Shown here piece after piece: positions 45,846 to 56,617 of a DNA stretch of 64,000 nucleotides. The stretch covers positions 3,348,001 to 3,412,000 of the forward strand of contig NZ_CP077291.1 in NCBI RefSeq assembly GCF_019048065.1, given 5' to 3'. Position numbers and translations under genes: made by a program. The notes under the pieces are model-generated. The model ran no database searches. It had not been told where the DNA came from and worked only from the letters and a program-made list of their open reading frames with translations. Source of the stretch: Citrobacter farmeri (GTDB lineage: Bacteria > Pseudomonadota > Gammaproteobacteria > Enterobacterales > Enterobacteriaceae). The stretch's first letter is position 1. The number at the start of each line of letters is the position of its first letter.

Positions 45846-47231
45846 TTACTTACGACGCCAGGTGGTTCCCTGCGGACCATCTTCCAGCACAATGCCCATC
45901 TCGTTCAGACGGTCACGCGCAGCATCCGCTGCCGCCCAGTCTTTGGCTTTGCGGGCATCCAGGCGCTGTTGAATCAACGCTTCAATTTCCGCGACTTCAC
46001 CGTCGTCCGCCTGCGCACCGCTTTGCAGGAACGCTTCCGGATCCTGCTCTAACAGACCCAGCACGCCAGAAATCTTACGCAGGTGAGAAGCCATCGCGTT
46101 CGCAGCGGCCATATCCTCTCCCTTCAGACGGTTGACTTCGCGCGCCATATCAAACAGCACGGAGTAGGCTTCGGGGGTGTTGAAATCGTCGTTCATCGCC
46201 TCAACAAAACGCGCTTCAAACGCCTCGCCGCCGGCTGGCGCAACAGACTTATCCGTCCCGCGCAGCGCCGTATACAGGCGCTCCAGCGCGGAACGCGCCT
46301 GCTTCAGGTTCTCTTCACTGTAGTTCAACTGGCTACGATAGTGGCCGGACATCAGGAAATAGCGCACGGTTTCTGCGTCGTAATATTTCAGCACGTCGCG
46401 CACGGTAAAGAAGTTACCCAGCGATTTGGACATCTTCTCTCGGTCAACCATCACCATGCCAGAGTGCATCCAGTAGTTCACATACTCACCGTCATGTGCG
46501 CAGGTGGACTGGGCAATTTCGTTTTCGTGGTGCGGGAACATCAGGTCAGAACCACCGCCGTGGATATCAAAGTGATTACCCAACTGTTTGCAGTTCATCG
46601 CGGAACACTCAATGTGCCAACCAGGACGACCAGCGCCCCACGGTGACGGCCAGCTCGGCTCACCCTCTTTGGACATTTTCCACAGCACGAAGTCCATCGG
46701 GTTGTGCTTCACGTCCACCACATCCACGCGCGCACCGGCCTGAAGTTGATCCAGATCCTGGCGCGACAGTTGCCCGTAGTTCGGATCGGTCGGGACATCG
46801 AACATCACGTCGCCGTTGTCCGCCACATAGGCATGACCTTTGGCAATCAGCTGTTCAGTGATTTCGATGATTTCAGCGATATGGTGGGTCGCGCGCGGTT
46901 CCAGGTCCGGACGCAGAATATTTAGCGCATCAAAATCGTTGTGCATCTCGACGATCATACGATCCACCAGCGCGACAAAGCTTTCGCCATTTTCATTAGC
47001 GCGCTTAATGATTTTGTCGTCGATATCGGTGATGTTACGCACGTACTTCAGTTGGTAGCCCAGAAAGCGCAGATAGCGCGCAACCACGTCAAACGCCACA
47101 AACGTACGGCCATGACCAATATGACAAAGATCGTAAACGGTGATACCACACACGTACATGCCGACTTCCCCGGCATGAATGGGTTTGAATTCCTCTTTTT
47201 GGCGCGTCAGTGTATTAAAGATTTTTAACAT
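45846..47231 (-). CDS. cysS: Cysteinyl-tRNA synthetase
   Basis: A class I aminoacyl-tRNA synthetase charging tRNA-Cys, 461 residues as in E. coli. The start at 47231 ([15 protein letters not shown]) is fixed by homology; an earlier frame adds 25 residues with no basis. The HIGH-type signature is [11 protein letters not shown] (residues 34-44), the zinc-site cysteine/histidine segments occur as YVCGITVY and [13 protein letters not shown], and the KMSKS loop is [10 protein letters not shown]. It is divergent from ppiB with 174 bp between them. Confidence 0.98.
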   Translation of the reverse strand: MLKIFNTLTRQKEEFKPIHAGEVGMYVCGITVYDLCHIGHGRTFVAFDVVARYLRFLGYQLKYVRNITDIDDKIIKRANENGESFVALVDRMIVEMHNDFDALNILRPDLEPRATHHIAEIIEITEQLIAKGHAYVADNGDVMFDVPTDPNYGQLSRQDLDQLQAGARVDVVDVKHNPMDFVLWKMSKEGEPSWPSPWGAGRPGWHIECSAMNCKQLGNHFDIHGGGSDLMFPHHENEIAQSTCAHDGEYVNYWMHSGMVMVDREKMSKSLGNFFTVRDVLKYYDAETVRYFLMSGHYRSQLNYSEENLKQARSALERLYTALRGTDKSVAPAGGEAFEARFVEAMNDDFNTPEAYSVLFDMAREVNRLKGEDMAAANAMASHLRKISGVLGLLEQDPEAFLQSGAQADDGEVAEIEALIQQRLDARKAKDWAAADAARDRLNEMGIVLEDGPQGTTWRRK

Positions 47232-47405
47232 CGAAGATTCCGTGTAAGACGTGTGTGGATAACAAAGTTTGTATAATACCCATAATTTGGACGGGAAGCA
47301 GCACACTTTGCGAGGTGATCGCAGCGTGCGGTTATGCTATAACACCCCCCTAACTCTGACCCTCAGTTGGGTTAAAGCACCACTCTATCGGAACAGGATG
47401 CAAAA

Positions 47406-47900
47406 ATGGTTACTTTCCACACTAATCACGGCGATATCGTAATCAAAACATTTGATGATAAAGCGCCTGAAACAGTTAAAAACTTCCTGGACTACTGCCG
47501 CGAAGGTTTTTACAACAACACCATTTTCCACCGTGTGATTAACGGTTTTATGATTCAGGGCGGCGGTTTTGAACCTGGCATGAAACAGAAAGCCACCAAA
47601 GACGCTATCAAAAATGAAGCCAACAACGGTCTGAAAAATACCCGTGGTACGCTGGCGATGGCGCGTACTCAGGCACCGCACTCCGCGACGGCGCAGTTCT
47701 TCATCAACGTTGCCGACAACGACTTCCTGAACTTCTCCGCCGAAAGCATGCAGGGCTGGGGCTACTGCGTATTTGCAGAAGTGGTTGAAGGCATGGATGT
47801 TGTTGACAAAATCAAAGGCGTTTCTACCGGTCGCAGCGGCATGCACCAGGACGTACCGAAAGAAGACGTGATTATCGAAAACGTGACCGTCAGCGAGTAA
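47406..47900 (+). CDS. ppiB: Cyclophilin-type peptidyl-prolyl isomerase B (cytoplasmic)
   Basis: A 164-residue cyclophilin that speeds proline isomerisation in protein folding, without a signal peptide. It is the E. coli length. The cyclophilin core segments are present: [13 protein letters not shown] with the catalytic-type arginine, [25 protein letters not shown], and [15 protein letters not shown]. lpxH begins 2 bp after its stop, so the two are an operon. Confidence 0.98.
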   Translation: MVTFHTNHGDIVIKTFDDKAPETVKNFLDYCREGFYNNTIFHRVINGFMIQGGGFEPGMKQKATKDAIKNEANNGLKNTRGTLAMARTQAPHSATAQFFINVADNDFLNFSAESMQGWGYCVFAEVVEGMDVVDKIKGVSTGRSGMHQDVPKEDVIIENVTVSE

Positions 47901-47902
47901 TT

Positions 47903-48625
47903 GTGACGACACTGTTTATTGCAGATCTTCATCTCTGCACGGAAGAACCGGCGATCACCGCCGGTTTTCTGCGCTTTTTAGCGGGTGAAGCCCGTCAAGC
48001 CGACGCGTTATATATCCTGGGCGATCTGTTCGAAGCCTGGATTGGCGATGACGATCCCAACCCGTTACACCGTGAAATGGCCGCTGCCATTAAAGCGCTT
48101 GTCGAATCCGGCGTTCCCTGTTTTTTCATTCACGGTAACCGTGACTTTCTGATTGGCAAACGCTTCGCCCGAGAAAGCGGCATGACGCTGCTTCCCCAGG
48201 AAAAAGTGCTCGACCTGTACGGTCGCCGGGTGCTTATCATGCACGGCGATACGCTGTGTACCGATGATGCGGGTTATCAGGCGTTTCGTGCGAAAGTCCA
48301 TCAACCCTGGTTGCAAACGCTGTTTCTTGCCCTACCGCTGTTTATACGCAAGCGTGTGGCCGCCAGAATGCGAGCCGGCAGCAAAGCCGCCAACAGCAGC
48401 AAATCGCTGGAGATCATGGACGTCAACAAACATGCGGTTGTCGCCGGGATGGAAAAATACCGCGTCCAGTGGCTGATTCACGGCCATACTCATCGCCCTG
48501 ATGTACACGCGTTCAATGCTAATGGCAAACCCGCTTTCCGCGTCGTATTAGGTGCCTGGCATCGCGAAGGATCGATGGTCAAAGTCACGCCAGACGATGT
48601 GGAGTTGATCGCTTTCCCGTTTTAA
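47903..48625 (+). CDS. lpxH: UDP-2,3-diacylglucosamine hydrolase LpxH
   Basis: A peripheral membrane enzyme that removes UMP from UDP-2,3-diacylglucosamine to give lipid X in lipid A synthesis. At 240 residues with a GTG start it fits E. coli LpxH. The calcineurin-type phosphatase motifs run in order: [35 protein letters not shown], and HGHTHRPDV. It follows ppiB by 2 bp. Confidence 0.98.
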   Translation: MTTLFIADLHLCTEEPAITAGFLRFLAGEARQADALYILGDLFEAWIGDDDPNPLHREMAAAIKALVESGVPCFFIHGNRDFLIGKRFARESGMTLLPQEKVLDLYGRRVLIMHGDTLCTDDAGYQAFRAKVHQPWLQTLFLALPLFIRKRVAARMRAGSKAANSSKSLEIMDVNKHAVVAGMEKYRVQWLIHGHTHRPDVHAFNANGKPAFRVVLGAWHREGSMVKVTPDDVELIAFPF

Positions 48626-48656
48626 CGTTTTGCCTGAATGACCCGTAATGTAGGGT

Positions 48657-48672
48657 ACGCAACCGTTTTCCT
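48657..48672 (+). promoter_or_regulatory. PurR operator upstream of purEK
   Basis: ACGCAACCGTTTTCCT matches the PUR box consensus ACGCAAACGTTTNCNT in all but one position. It sits 72 bp before purE, the same arrangement as in E. coli, and indicates repression by PurR with hypoxanthine or guanine. Confidence 0.88.
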
Positions 48673-48743
48673 TGGTTTATTTCCGTGCTATTCTCTGTGG
48701 CCTTAAAAGCAGTGTATCCCGCACCACAGGAGTTTTCAGACGC

Positions 48744-49253
48744 ATGTCTTCCCGCAATAATCCGGCGCGTGTCGCCATCGTGATGGGGTCCAAAAGCGAC
48801 TGGGCTACCATGCAGTTCGCCGCCGAAATTTTCGAAATCCTGGACGTCCCGCACCACGTTGAAGTGGTTTCTGCCCACCGTACCCCCGATAAATTGTTCA
48901 GCTTTGCCGAGAGCGCTGAAGAAAACGGCTATCAGGTGATTATTGCTGGTGCGGGTGGCGCTGCCCACCTTCCAGGTATGATTGCGGCGAAAACGCTGGT
49001 GCCGGTATTGGGTGTTCCTGTACAAAGCGCGGCGCTGAGCGGCGTCGACAGCCTGTATTCTATCGTACAGATGCCGCGCGGTATTCCGGTCGGTACGCTG
49101 GCGATTGGTAAAGCGGGTGCGGCTAACGCGGCACTACTGGCAGCGCAGATCCTGGCGATACAGGATAAAGCGCTGCATCAGCGACTGAACGACTGGCGCA
49201 ACGCGCAGACGGATGAGGTGCTGGAGAATCCGGATCCGCGAGGTGCGGCATGA
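48744..49253 (+). CDS. purE: N5-carboxyaminoimidazole ribonucleotide mutase
   Basis: Cytoplasmic class I PurE, converting N5-CAIR to CAIR in purine synthesis. It has 169 residues from the ATG preceded by AGGAG. Motifs: [24 protein letters not shown] with the catalytic histidine, and [16 protein letters not shown]. Its last 4 bases overlap purK (ATGA), giving a coupled pair, and a PurR box is upstream. Confidence 0.98.
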   Translation: MSSRNNPARVAIVMGSKSDWATMQFAAEIFEILDVPHHVEVVSAHRTPDKLFSFAESAEENGYQVIIAGAGGAAHLPGMIAAKTLVPVLGVPVQSAALSGVDSLYSIVQMPRGIPVGTLAIGKAGAANAALLAAQILAIQDKALHQRLNDWRNAQTDEVLENPDPRGAA

Positions 49254-50317
49254 AACAGGTTTGCGTGCTGGGCAACGGTCAATTAGGGCGGATGTTGCGT
49301 CAGGCGGGTGAACCGCTGGGTATCGCCGTCTGGCCGGTCGGGCTGGATGCAGAACCGGCCGCCGTGCCTTTTCAGCAAAGCGTAATTACCGCAGAAATCG
49401 AGCGCTGGCCGGAAACCGCGCTAACGCGTGAACTGGCACGTCATCCAGCCTTCGTGAACCGCGACGTGTTCCCGATCATTGCTGACCGGCTGACGCAAAA
49501 ACAGCTTTTCGATAAGCTCGACCTGGCGACCGCCCCGTGGCAACTGCTGGCGGACAAAAGCGAATGGCCAGCCATTTTTAACCGTTTAGGTGAACTGGCG
49601 ATCGTGAAACGTCGCGTCGGCGGTTATGACGGTCGTGGTCAGTGGCGTTTACGCGCCAATGAAACCGATCAACTGCCGGATGACAACTACGGCGAATGCA
49701 TTGTCGAACAGGGTATCAACTTCTCGGGTGAAGTGTCCCTCGTCGGCGCGCGTGCGCATGACGGCAGCACGGTGTTCTACCCGCTAACGCGTAACCTGCA
49801 TCAGGACGGCATTCTGCGCACCAGCGTCGCCTTCCCGCGGGCTGATGCGAAACAACAGGCGCAGGCCGAAGCGATGCTTTCGGCCATCATGCAGGAGCTG
49901 GGCTATGTCGGCGTGATGGCGATGGAGTGTTTTGTCACGCCGGAAGGTCTGCTGATCAATGAGCTGGCCCCACGCGTACACAACAGCGGTCACTGGACGC
50001 AAAACGGCGCCAGCATCAGCCAGTTTGAGCTGCATCTGCGGGCGATTACCGGCCTGCCGCTACCGGCGCCGGTGGTGGACAGTCCGTCGGTGATGGTGAA
50101 TCTGATTGGCAGCGACCTCAATTACGACTGGCTGAAACTGCCGTTAGTGCATCTGCACTGGTACGACAAAGAGGTGCGTCCGGGGCGTAAAGTCGGTCAC
50201 CTGAATCTGACCGACAGCGACACCGCGCGCCTGAGCGCCACGCTGGAAGCGCTCTCGCCGCTGCTACCGACGGAATACGCCAGCGGTATCCTCTGGGCAC
50301 AAACTCAGCTCAAATAA
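49250..50317 (+). CDS. purK: N5-carboxyaminoimidazole ribonucleotide synthetase
   Basis: An ATP-grasp enzyme that carboxylates AIR with bicarbonate and ATP to form N5-CAIR, the step before PurE. At 355 residues it equals E. coli PurK. The Rossmann-like start is [17 protein letters not shown]. The ATP-grasp domain includes [15 protein letters not shown], and near residue 220 [28 protein letters not shown] holds the metal and substrate ligands. It overlaps purE by 4 bp. Confidence 0.98.
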   Translation: MKQVCVLGNGQLGRMLRQAGEPLGIAVWPVGLDAEPAAVPFQQSVITAEIERWPETALTRELARHPAFVNRDVFPIIADRLTQKQLFDKLDLATAPWQLLADKSEWPAIFNRLGELAIVKRRVGGYDGRGQWRLRANETDQLPDDNYGECIVEQGINFSGEVSLVGARAHDGSTVFYPLTRNLHQDGILRTSVAFPRADAKQQAQAEAMLSAIMQELGYVGVMAMECFVTPEGLLINELAPRVHNSGHWTQNGASISQFELHLRAITGLPLPAPVVDSPSVMVNLIGSDLNYDWLKLPLVHLHWYDKEVRPGRKVGHLNLTDSDTARLSATLEALSPLLPTEYASGILWAQTQLK

Positions 50318-50327
50318 GCCTTATATC

Positions 50328-50356
50328 GCGGGGAAGTTTAACTTATGCTTCCCCGC
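50328..50356 (+). terminator. Hairpin after purK
   Basis: A 9-bp stem GCGGGGAAG / CTTCCCCGC with an 11-nt loop starts 11 bp past the purK stop. There is no clear U-tract, so it is a candidate terminator or mRNA-stabilising hairpin. Confidence 0.55.
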
Positions 50357-50414
50357 CCTCTCCTTCAGCGCGTAAAATCCCGCCCATTGCTGTTTGTTTT
50401 TTTCAGGATTTAAC

Positions 50415-51485
50415 ATGAACGATGGAACGGACTATCGCGCGATCCTTACCGCCGGTACGCCCTTAATCGATGTCCGCGCACCGGTTGAATTTCAGCAGGG
50501 CGCAATGCCGGGCGCGATAAATTTGCCCTTAATGAATGATGACGAGCGCGCCGCCGTAGGCACCTGCTATAAACGCCAGGGGCCGGAAGCCGCGCTTGAA
50601 CTCGGTCATCAACTGGTCTGCGGCGAAATTCGCCAGCAGCGTCTGGATGCCTGGCGAGAAGCCTGCCAGCAACACCCGCAGGGCTACCTCTGCTGCGCCA
50701 GGGGCGGCCAGCGTTCCCACATTGTTCAGCAATGGCTACGCGAGTCTGGCGTGGATTACCCGTTGATCGAAGGTGGCTACAAGGCGCTACGTCAGGCCGC
50801 GATTGCCGCCACAGAAGAACAGGTGCAAAAACCGATCGTGCTGATTGGAGGTTGCACCGGCAATGGCAAAACACAGCTGGTGCAACAGCAGGAAAACGGG
50901 GTGGATCTCGAGGGATTAGCCCATCATCGCGGCTCCTCTTTTGGCCGCACTCTGGAACCGCAGCTCAGTCAGGCAAGTTTCGAAAATCTACTGGCGGTGA
51001 CGCTTCTCAAGAAGCAGGCTACACGCTGGATACTGGAAGATGAAGGCCGGATGATTGGCTCTAACCATCTGCCAGAGTGTCTGCGCGAGCGCATGGCGCA
51101 GGCTACTATCGCCGTAATTGACGATCCGTTCGAGCGACGTCTTGAGCGCCTGCGTGAAGAGTATTTTGTGCGAATGCATCATGATTTCACCTATGCGTAT
51201 GGCAAAGAGCAGGGATGGCGGGAATACAGCGACTATCTGCATCACGGACTTTCCGCGATCAAGCGTCGTCTGGGTCTGCAGCGCTTTAACGACTTGACCG
51301 CAAAGCTGGACGTGGCGCTGGATGAGCAGCGTCGAACCGGCAGCACCGAAGCGCATTTCAGTTGGTTAGTGCCGCTGCTGGAAGAGTATTACGATCCGAT
51401 GTATCGCTATCAACTGGACAAGAAAGCCGAAAAGATTGTCTTTCGCGGAACATTCGAAGAGGTGGCTCAGTGGCTGAGCCACTAA
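50415..51485 (+). CDS. selU: tRNA 2-selenouridine synthase (rhodanese family)
   Basis: A cytoplasmic enzyme that replaces sulfur of 2-thiouridine at the tRNA wobble position with selenium, and also geranylates it. It has 356 residues (E. coli SelU/YbbB 364). The rhodanese domain opens the protein with [18 protein letters not shown] and the active-site loop [11 protein letters not shown], whose second cysteine is the catalytic position. A P-loop-type motif [13 protein letters not shown] follows. It sits after purEK as in E. coli and is followed by REP elements. Confidence 0.95.
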   Translation: MNDGTDYRAILTAGTPLIDVRAPVEFQQGAMPGAINLPLMNDDERAAVGTCYKRQGPEAALELGHQLVCGEIRQQRLDAWREACQQHPQGYLCCARGGQRSHIVQQWLRESGVDYPLIEGGYKALRQAAIAATEEQVQKPIVLIGGCTGNGKTQLVQQQENGVDLEGLAHHRGSSFGRTLEPQLSQASFENLLAVTLLKKQATRWILEDEGRMIGSNHLPECLRERMAQATIAVIDDPFERRLERLREEYFVRMHHDFTYAYGKEQGWREYSDYLHHGLSAIKRRLGLQRFNDLTAKLDVALDEQRRTGSTEAHFSWLVPLLEEYYDPMYRYQLDKKAEKIVFRGTFEEVAQWLSH

Positions 51486-51487
51486 AA

Positions 51488-51580
51488 ATTGCCGGATGGC
51501 GACGCGCACGCGTCTTATCCGGCCTACAAATCACTACCGTCCTCCAGGCCCGGTAAGCGTCAGCGTCACCGGGCACAGCA
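51488..51580. repeat. REP elements between selU and the porin gene
   Basis: Two inverted REP units: about 51491-51527 (GCCGGATGGCGACGCG to CCGGCCTAC) and about 51546-51577 (AGGCCCGGTAAGCG to CACCGGGCAC). They sit between convergent selU and the porin gene. Confidence 0.8.
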
Positions 51581-51586
51581 TCAGAC

Positions 51587-52720
51587 TCAGAAGTCGTAAC
51601 GCAGACGCACCAGGTTCATATCACCCAGATTGTCGGTGCTGGAGGTAAAGACGTGTTCGTAATCAACACGGAAACCGTAATCCAGCTGGAAGCTGATCCC
51701 CACGCCGTTGTCGGTACGCAGGTAGTTGCGACCATTCACGTATTCAATGCGGTCACCCATGAAGTACGGCTGAATGGATTTCAGAGCATACTGGTTGATT
51801 GGGAATTTATAGCCCGCAAAGTATTCCAGACCCCACGCATCACCGGCAAAGTAATCGTTAACCGACACTTTTTTGGTGGTCATAAAGTTCTGGTACCAGC
51901 CGCCGCCCAGTGAGAAGGTCCAGTTGTCCGGCGTCCAGCTCAGTGCAGTACCTACGATGTTCTGATCGTATGTTTTGTTACCGTTACCGCGCATTTCCGC
52001 ACGGGTATAGTTCCACGCCGTACCCCAGCTCAGATCGTCAGTAATGTGATAATCCGCCCCCAGTGAACCGCCACCTTTACGTTTGTAGTTCAGACCGTTG
52101 TTCGGGTTGTAGTCATCGCTGAACAGGTAAGAAGCGTAGAGATCGACATCGCCGACCGTTTTCTTATATTTCAGCATTTTGCGGGAACGGTAAGAGCCGT
52201 CGTAGTCGCCGTTAATCCCGTTACCCGGTGCCTGACCAATCATGTCGTAGTCCCAGATATCGGTTTTTGCACCGACCACATCGTAGTAGATGCTGTTCTG
52301 TTGACCGAAGGTCAGCGTACCCCAGGTATCACTCTTCAGACCGGTGTACAGCATACGGCGAGTGGTGTCGTGCGCGCCGTCTGCATAGTGGTTGTCCCAG
52401 TTGAACTGGGCCGGAATGTTGACGCCCAGCTCGTAGAAGCTGATCCAACTGATGTCATCAAACAGATAGTAATCTGCTGCGAAGCGGAAACGGGTGCCGC
52501 CGTCGAAGCCATTACGCTTGTAGCCATTTGCGCCGTCATCGCCCGTCATATTCTGGAACTGAGGACGAATACTCCCGCCAACGGTAAAGTTGAGACGGCT
52601 CAGCGGATTGCCCGCCTGCGGATCTTGTTTCAGAACGGTGATTTCCGCCTGAGAGGCGAAAGACGTCAATGCCACTGCTGCGCCGATCGATGCCGCCAGC
52701 GCTGTTGTTTTTATAGTCAT
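51587..52720 (-). CDS. Outer-membrane porin of unknown specificity
   Basis: A 377-residue exported protein, starting after AAGGA. The signal peptide is MTIKTTALAASIGAAVALTSFASQA. The mature part alternates hydrophobic and polar residues in strands such as SIRPQFQNMTG, RFRFAADYYLF, GTLTFGQQNSIYYDVVGAKTD, SYRSRKMLKYKKTVGDVDLYASYLF, and ends VRLRYDF with the terminal phenylalanine needed for barrel insertion. The GTLTFGQQ segment is typical of general Gram-negative porins. In E. coli K-12 rhsD-related DNA occupies this position. The channel's substrate is unknown. Confidence 0.85.
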   Translation of the reverse strand: MTIKTTALAASIGAAVALTSFASQAEITVLKQDPQAGNPLSRLNFTVGGSIRPQFQNMTGDDGANGYKRNGFDGGTRFRFAADYYLFDDISWISFYELGVNIPAQFNWDNHYADGAHDTTRRMLYTGLKSDTWGTLTFGQQNSIYYDVVGAKTDIWDYDMIGQAPGNGINGDYDGSYRSRKMLKYKKTVGDVDLYASYLFSDDYNPNNGLNYKRKGGGSLGADYHITDDLSWGTAWNYTRAEMRGNGNKTYDQNIVGTALSWTPDNWTFSLGGGWYQNFMTTKKVSVNDYFAGDAWGLEYFAGYKFPINQYALKSIQPYFMGDRIEYVNGRNYLRTDNGVGISFQLDYGFRVDYEHVFTSSTDNLGDMNLVRLRYDF

Positions 52721-52850
52721 TATTTTTCCTTGATAGATTTCCTGCTAACTATTCAGCAATTGAATATTAACTGGTATTAACACTGACGTGTTGGCGGTTT
52801 TTTAATGATTTGTGCCGTTAAACAGCGAAGGGTTATCAATTTATGCTACT

Positions 52851-52884
52851 AAAAAAGTACGCGCCAGCATAAAAACCGGCGCGT
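52851..52884 (-). terminator. Terminator of the ybbA-ybbP operon
   Basis: On the minus strand ACGCGCC pairs with GGCGCGT (52859-52865 and 52878-52884), followed by ACTTTTTT. It lies 14 bp after the ybbP stop. Confidence 0.8.
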
Positions 52885-52897
52885 CATTATCACGTAG

Positions 52898-55312
52898 TTA
52901 AACAGTAAACTGGCGAAACAATGCTTTCCCTTTCAACAGGCGGACACCGAGCCAGCCCCCGCAAAGGGAAAGTAAAAGCGCGCCGCAGAGCGGCAGGACA
53001 ATCCACAAGCGCCAGTCGGGTTCCCACGGGAAGTCAAACACCCGGGTTTGCAACACCGCCAGCGCGGTTTCCGCACCGATGGAGGCTACCAGTCCGGAGA
53101 CCAATCCCAGCATGGCGAATTCACACCACAGCGTGGTACGCAGGAGATTCTTACCTGCGCCTAACGTACGCCAGACTACCAGTTCCTGATGGCGCTGACG
53201 CATGCCGACCTGCACCTGCGCCAGTAACAGCAGCATGCCGCAGGCGGTCACCAGCACCACCATTACCTCCAGCGCCCGACTGACCTGTTCCAGCACTTGC
53301 CCCACCTGCTTAAGGATCGCGCCGATGTCTAACAGGCTGATGGTCGGGAACTCTCGGTTAAGCTGCGTCAGCATGCCGTTGCCGTTTTCCCACCGGAAGC
53401 TGGTCAGCCAGCTCTGCGGCTGCCCATCCAGCGCGCCGGACGGGAAGATAAAGAAAAAGTTGGGCCGCAGGCTTTCCCAGTCCACCCGGCGCAAACTGGT
53501 TACCTTCGCGCTGAACTCCTGGGTGTCGCCCATAAAGGTTACGCTGTCGCCCAGAGAGATGTTCAACCGTTTTGCCAGCCCCTCTTCCATCGACACCTCG
53601 CCTTTTTCTGGCGGCCAGTTGCCGGCGGTGATCGGGTTGTGATTCGGACGAGTATCCTGCCAGGTCAGGTTCAGCTCGCGATTCAGGGACTCATCCTGCC
53701 CGCCTTCGGTCGGCGTGTCGTTTATCGCCGTCAACCGCGCCCGCACGATTGGATAGAACGCTTCCGGGATCACCTGATGCTCTGAGAGAAATGCCTTCAC
53801 TTGCGGCACCTGTTCAGTGGCAATGTTGATCAGAAAATAGTTGGGACTTTCCGGCGGAAGCTGCTGCTGCCACCGATCCAGCAGATCGCCGCGTAATACC
53901 AGCAGCAGCGCCAACAGCATAAACGACAGCGAAAACGCCGACAGTTGGCTCAGCGTCGACCACGGCTGACGCAGAAGGCGACTGACCGCAAGGCGTAGCG
54001 GCAGCGCCGACAGCGTCATCCCACGCAGAACGTTCAGCAGCATCCATCCCAGCACGCCGCACAGCAGCGCCAGTACCACCGCGCCCGCCAGCACCGCCCA
54101 CAGCAGCGGACTTCCGCCCATTAACCCGGCCAGTAGTAGCACGACCACTGCAGTCACGATCGGCAAATAGAATTTCAGCGGCCAGACGTTAGCCACTACG
54201 TCACGACGCAATACGCGCAGCGGCTGGGTGGCTAATAACAAGCGATAGGGACGCAAACCAACCAGCAGCGAAATCACCGTCATCGTGCCCAATGCCCAGA
54301 TCCACGGCCAGAAACTGGCAGGCGGCAGCGCGGCAGGCAGCACCGGTTTGAGCAGGACCATTAACAGCTTTTCGAATAGCAGACCGATTGCCCCACCCGT
54401 CACAGCGGAAAGGGCCAATACCATCAACCACTGCCCGACGATCAGTTTACGCAGTTGCGCCCTGCCCGCACCGAGCGTTTTCAGAATCGCCACCAGATCG
54501 TAACGGCTGCGACAATAGTGATTCATCGCCACCGCTACCGCAGCAACGGCCAGCAACAGCGTTAACAGTGCCGAAAGGAGGAGAAACTGTTGCGAACGCT
54601 CAAGGGATTTACCCAGCGCGCCTTCGTCCTGTTCAAGTCCGTACCAGCGATGTTCCGGCTTCAGCTGTGGTAGCAGCCACTTTTCATAGCCATCAAGCTG
54701 TTGTGGCGTACCGCCAAATTTATAGCGCCACGTGACGCGACTGCCAGGCTGTACGGCACCAGTTTTCGCAACATCTGCCGTATTCATTAGCAGACGCGGG
54801 GCCATCTGGAAGGGGTTAAAACCGGAGTCCGGCTCCTGTACCACTTCGCCAGCAATGCGCAGCGTGGCATCGCCGACATCAATGGTGTCGCCGGTTTTCA
54901 GATTCAGCAACGCCATCAACCGTGGTGCCAACAGCACCGTTCCCGGCAGCGGTTTGAGCCCCGGAGGGTTGGTTTCCAGCTCGCCGTACATCGGGTAGAT
55001 GTCATCGACCGCTTTGACATTCGCCAGCTGCGGCGTGTCGCCGGCAAAGGTCATGGTGGCAAACGTCAGTTGCTCTCCAACCTTCAGACCACGCTGACGT
55101 GCTTCGTCAATCCACGCCGGCGGCACCTCGCGCGAACTGCGCAGTGCCCGATCTCCCGCCATAAACTCACGGCTTTGCTGACTTAACCCTTTTTCCATAC
55201 GATCGCTGATATTGCCCAGCGCCAGCACGCAGGCCACCGCCAGACTCAGCGCCAGCCAGACAATCAACAGTGACGGTGAACGCCATTCGCGCCAGAACCA
55301 ACGTGCGATCAT
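52898..55312 (-). CDS. ybbP: ABC transporter permease YbbP
   Basis: An 804-residue inner-membrane permease of the MacB/FtsX family, the length of E. coli YbbP. Membrane segments occur at the N-terminus, in two central clusters (about residues 240-480) and at the C-terminus (about 690-790), with large periplasmic loops such as GDRALRSSREVPPAWIDEARQRG. It pairs with the ATPase YbbA, whose stop overlaps its start by ATGA. The YbbAP-type systems are thought to work in lipid or hydrophobic-compound release or protein export with TesA; its substrate is not established here. Confidence 0.94.
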   Translation of the reverse strand: MIARWFWREWRSPSLLIVWLALSLAVACVLALGNISDRMEKGLSQQSREFMAGDRALRSSREVPPAWIDEARQRGLKVGEQLTFATMTFAGDTPQLANVKAVDDIYPMYGELETNPPGLKPLPGTVLLAPRLMALLNLKTGDTIDVGDATLRIAGEVVQEPDSGFNPFQMAPRLLMNTADVAKTGAVQPGSRVTWRYKFGGTPQQLDGYEKWLLPQLKPEHRWYGLEQDEGALGKSLERSQQFLLLSALLTLLLAVAAVAVAMNHYCRSRYDLVAILKTLGAGRAQLRKLIVGQWLMVLALSAVTGGAIGLLFEKLLMVLLKPVLPAALPPASFWPWIWALGTMTVISLLVGLRPYRLLLATQPLRVLRRDVVANVWPLKFYLPIVTAVVVLLLAGLMGGSPLLWAVLAGAVVLALLCGVLGWMLLNVLRGMTLSALPLRLAVSRLLRQPWSTLSQLSAFSLSFMLLALLLVLRGDLLDRWQQQLPPESPNYFLINIATEQVPQVKAFLSEHQVIPEAFYPIVRARLTAINDTPTEGGQDESLNRELNLTWQDTRPNHNPITAGNWPPEKGEVSMEEGLAKRLNISLGDSVTFMGDTQEFSAKVTSLRRVDWESLRPNFFFIFPSGALDGQPQSWLTSFRWENGNGMLTQLNREFPTISLLDIGAILKQVGQVLEQVSRALEVMVVLVTACGMLLLLAQVQVGMRQRHQELVVWRTLGAGKNLLRTTLWCEFAMLGLVSGLVASIGAETALAVLQTRVFDFPWEPDWRLWIVLPLCGALLLSLCGGWLGVRLLKGKALFRQFTV

Positions 55313-55995
55313 GCCTCCTCCTGCAACTGTCCGTTCACCAGGCGCAATCGTCGGTTGCAGCGCGCCGCAAGTTGCGGATCGTGAGTCACCAGGATAAGCG
55401 TGGTGCCATGCTCGCGGTTAAGCGAAAAGAGCAGATCGGCAATTTTCTCGCCAGTCTGCCGGTCGAGGTTGCCCGTCGGCTCATCGGCAAACAGCACGTC
55501 CGGGCGACCATTGAAAGCACGCGCCAGCGCCACGCGCTGCTGCTCACCTCCGGAAAGCTGTGCCGGAAGATGGTCCAGCCGTTTGCCCAGCCCCAGTTGC
55601 TCAAGCAGTGCCTTCGCCCCCGCTTTACTTTGTCCGCTGTTTTCGCCGCGCAGCAGTGCAGGAAGTTCAACGTTCTCCAGCGCGTTCAGTGTGGGAATCA
55701 GCATAAATGACTGAAAGACAAAACCGACATGCTGCGCGCGCAGCTGGGCCCGGGCCTCTTCATCCATCTGATGCAACGGTTTACCCACCAGATTGACTTC
55801 GCCGTCGGTACCGTCATCCAGTCCAGCGAGGATCGCCAGCAGCGTGGACTTCCCTGAACCCGACTCGCCGATCAGCGCAATGGTCTCGGCGCGTTTGACA
55901 ACCAGTTCAACTCCGGTAAGGATGGAAAGCTCGTGCTCCCCCTGACCGACGGACTTCTTAAGATGATGAACTTCAACAATGTTTTCCGCTGGCAT
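55309..55995 (-). CDS. ybbA: ABC transporter ATP-binding protein YbbA
   Basis: A 228-residue ATPase (E. coli length) of the LolD/MacB subfamily. Walker A is GESGSGKST, the signature LSGGEQQR and Walker B VLFADEPTGNLD. It is the first gene of the ybbA-ybbP operon, divergent from tesA; the 5' ends of the two genes overlap by 33 bp as in E. coli, so promoters are within coding sequence. Confidence 0.96.
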   Translation of the reverse strand: MPAENIVEVHHLKKSVGQGEHELSILTGVELVVKRAETIALIGESGSGKSTLLAILAGLDDGTDGEVNLVGKPLHQMDEEARAQLRAQHVGFVFQSFMLIPTLNALENVELPALLRGENSGQSKAGAKALLEQLGLGKRLDHLPAQLSGGEQQRVALARAFNGRPDVLFADEPTGNLDRQTGEKIADLLFSLNREHGTTLILVTHDPQLAARCNRRLRLVNGQLQEEA

Positions 55996-56589
55996 TTGCC
56001 TTTCCTGTTCCTGATCCTGTTTACCTGTCGGGCCGCTGCGGCTGACACGTTGTTAATTCTCGGCGATAGCCTGAGCGCCGGATACCGAATGTCCGCCAGC
56101 GCCGCCTGGCCTGCGTTGCTCAACGATAAATGGCAGAGCAAGACCACGGTGGTGAACGCCAGCATCAGCGGCGACACCTCCCAACAAGCGCTGGCGCGTC
56201 TGCCTGCGTTGCTCAAACAACATCAGCCACGCTGGGTTCTGGTTGAGCTGGGTGGCAACGATGGACTGCGCGGCTTTGCGCCGCAACAGACCGAGCAGAC
56301 ACTACGTACCATCGTGCAGGACGTTAAGGCGGCGAACGCCGAACCGCTGCTGATGCAAATTCGTCTGCCTGCGAACTATGGTCGCCGGTATAATGAAACC
56401 TTTAGTGCTCTCTATCCAAAGCTCGCCAAAGAGTTTGATATTCCTCTGTTACCCTTTTTTATGGAAGAGGTCTATCTAAAACCGCAATGGATGCAGGATG
56501 ATGGTATTCATCCTAACCGCGATGCTCAGCCGTTTATCGCCGACTGGATGGCGAAGCAGTTGAGTCCTTTAGTAAAACACGAGTCTTAA
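55963..56589 (+). CDS. tesA: Multifunctional acyl-CoA thioesterase I / protease I / lysophospholipase L1
   Basis: A periplasmic SGNH hydrolase that cleaves acyl-CoA, lysophospholipids and esters. It has 208 residues including a signal peptide (MMNFNNVFRWHLPF to RAAAA), the E. coli length. The catalytic set is visible: serine in LILGDSLSAGY, the GGND block III, and aspartate/histidine in QDDGIHPNRDA. It starts inside the divergent ybbA; the alternative ATG one codon on is equally possible. Confidence 0.97.
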   Translation: MMNFNNVFRWHLPFLFLILFTCRAAAADTLLILGDSLSAGYRMSASAAWPALLNDKWQSKTTVVNASISGDTSQQALARLPALLKQHQPRWVLVELGGNDGLRGFAPQQTEQTLRTIVQDVKAANAEPLLMQIRLPANYGRRYNETFSALYPKLAKEFDIPLLPFFMEEVYLKPQWMQDDGIHPNRDAQPFIADWMAKQLSPLVKHES

Positions 56590-56617
56590 TTCAACGGAGA
56601 TCCTGACAGGTAAAGTT

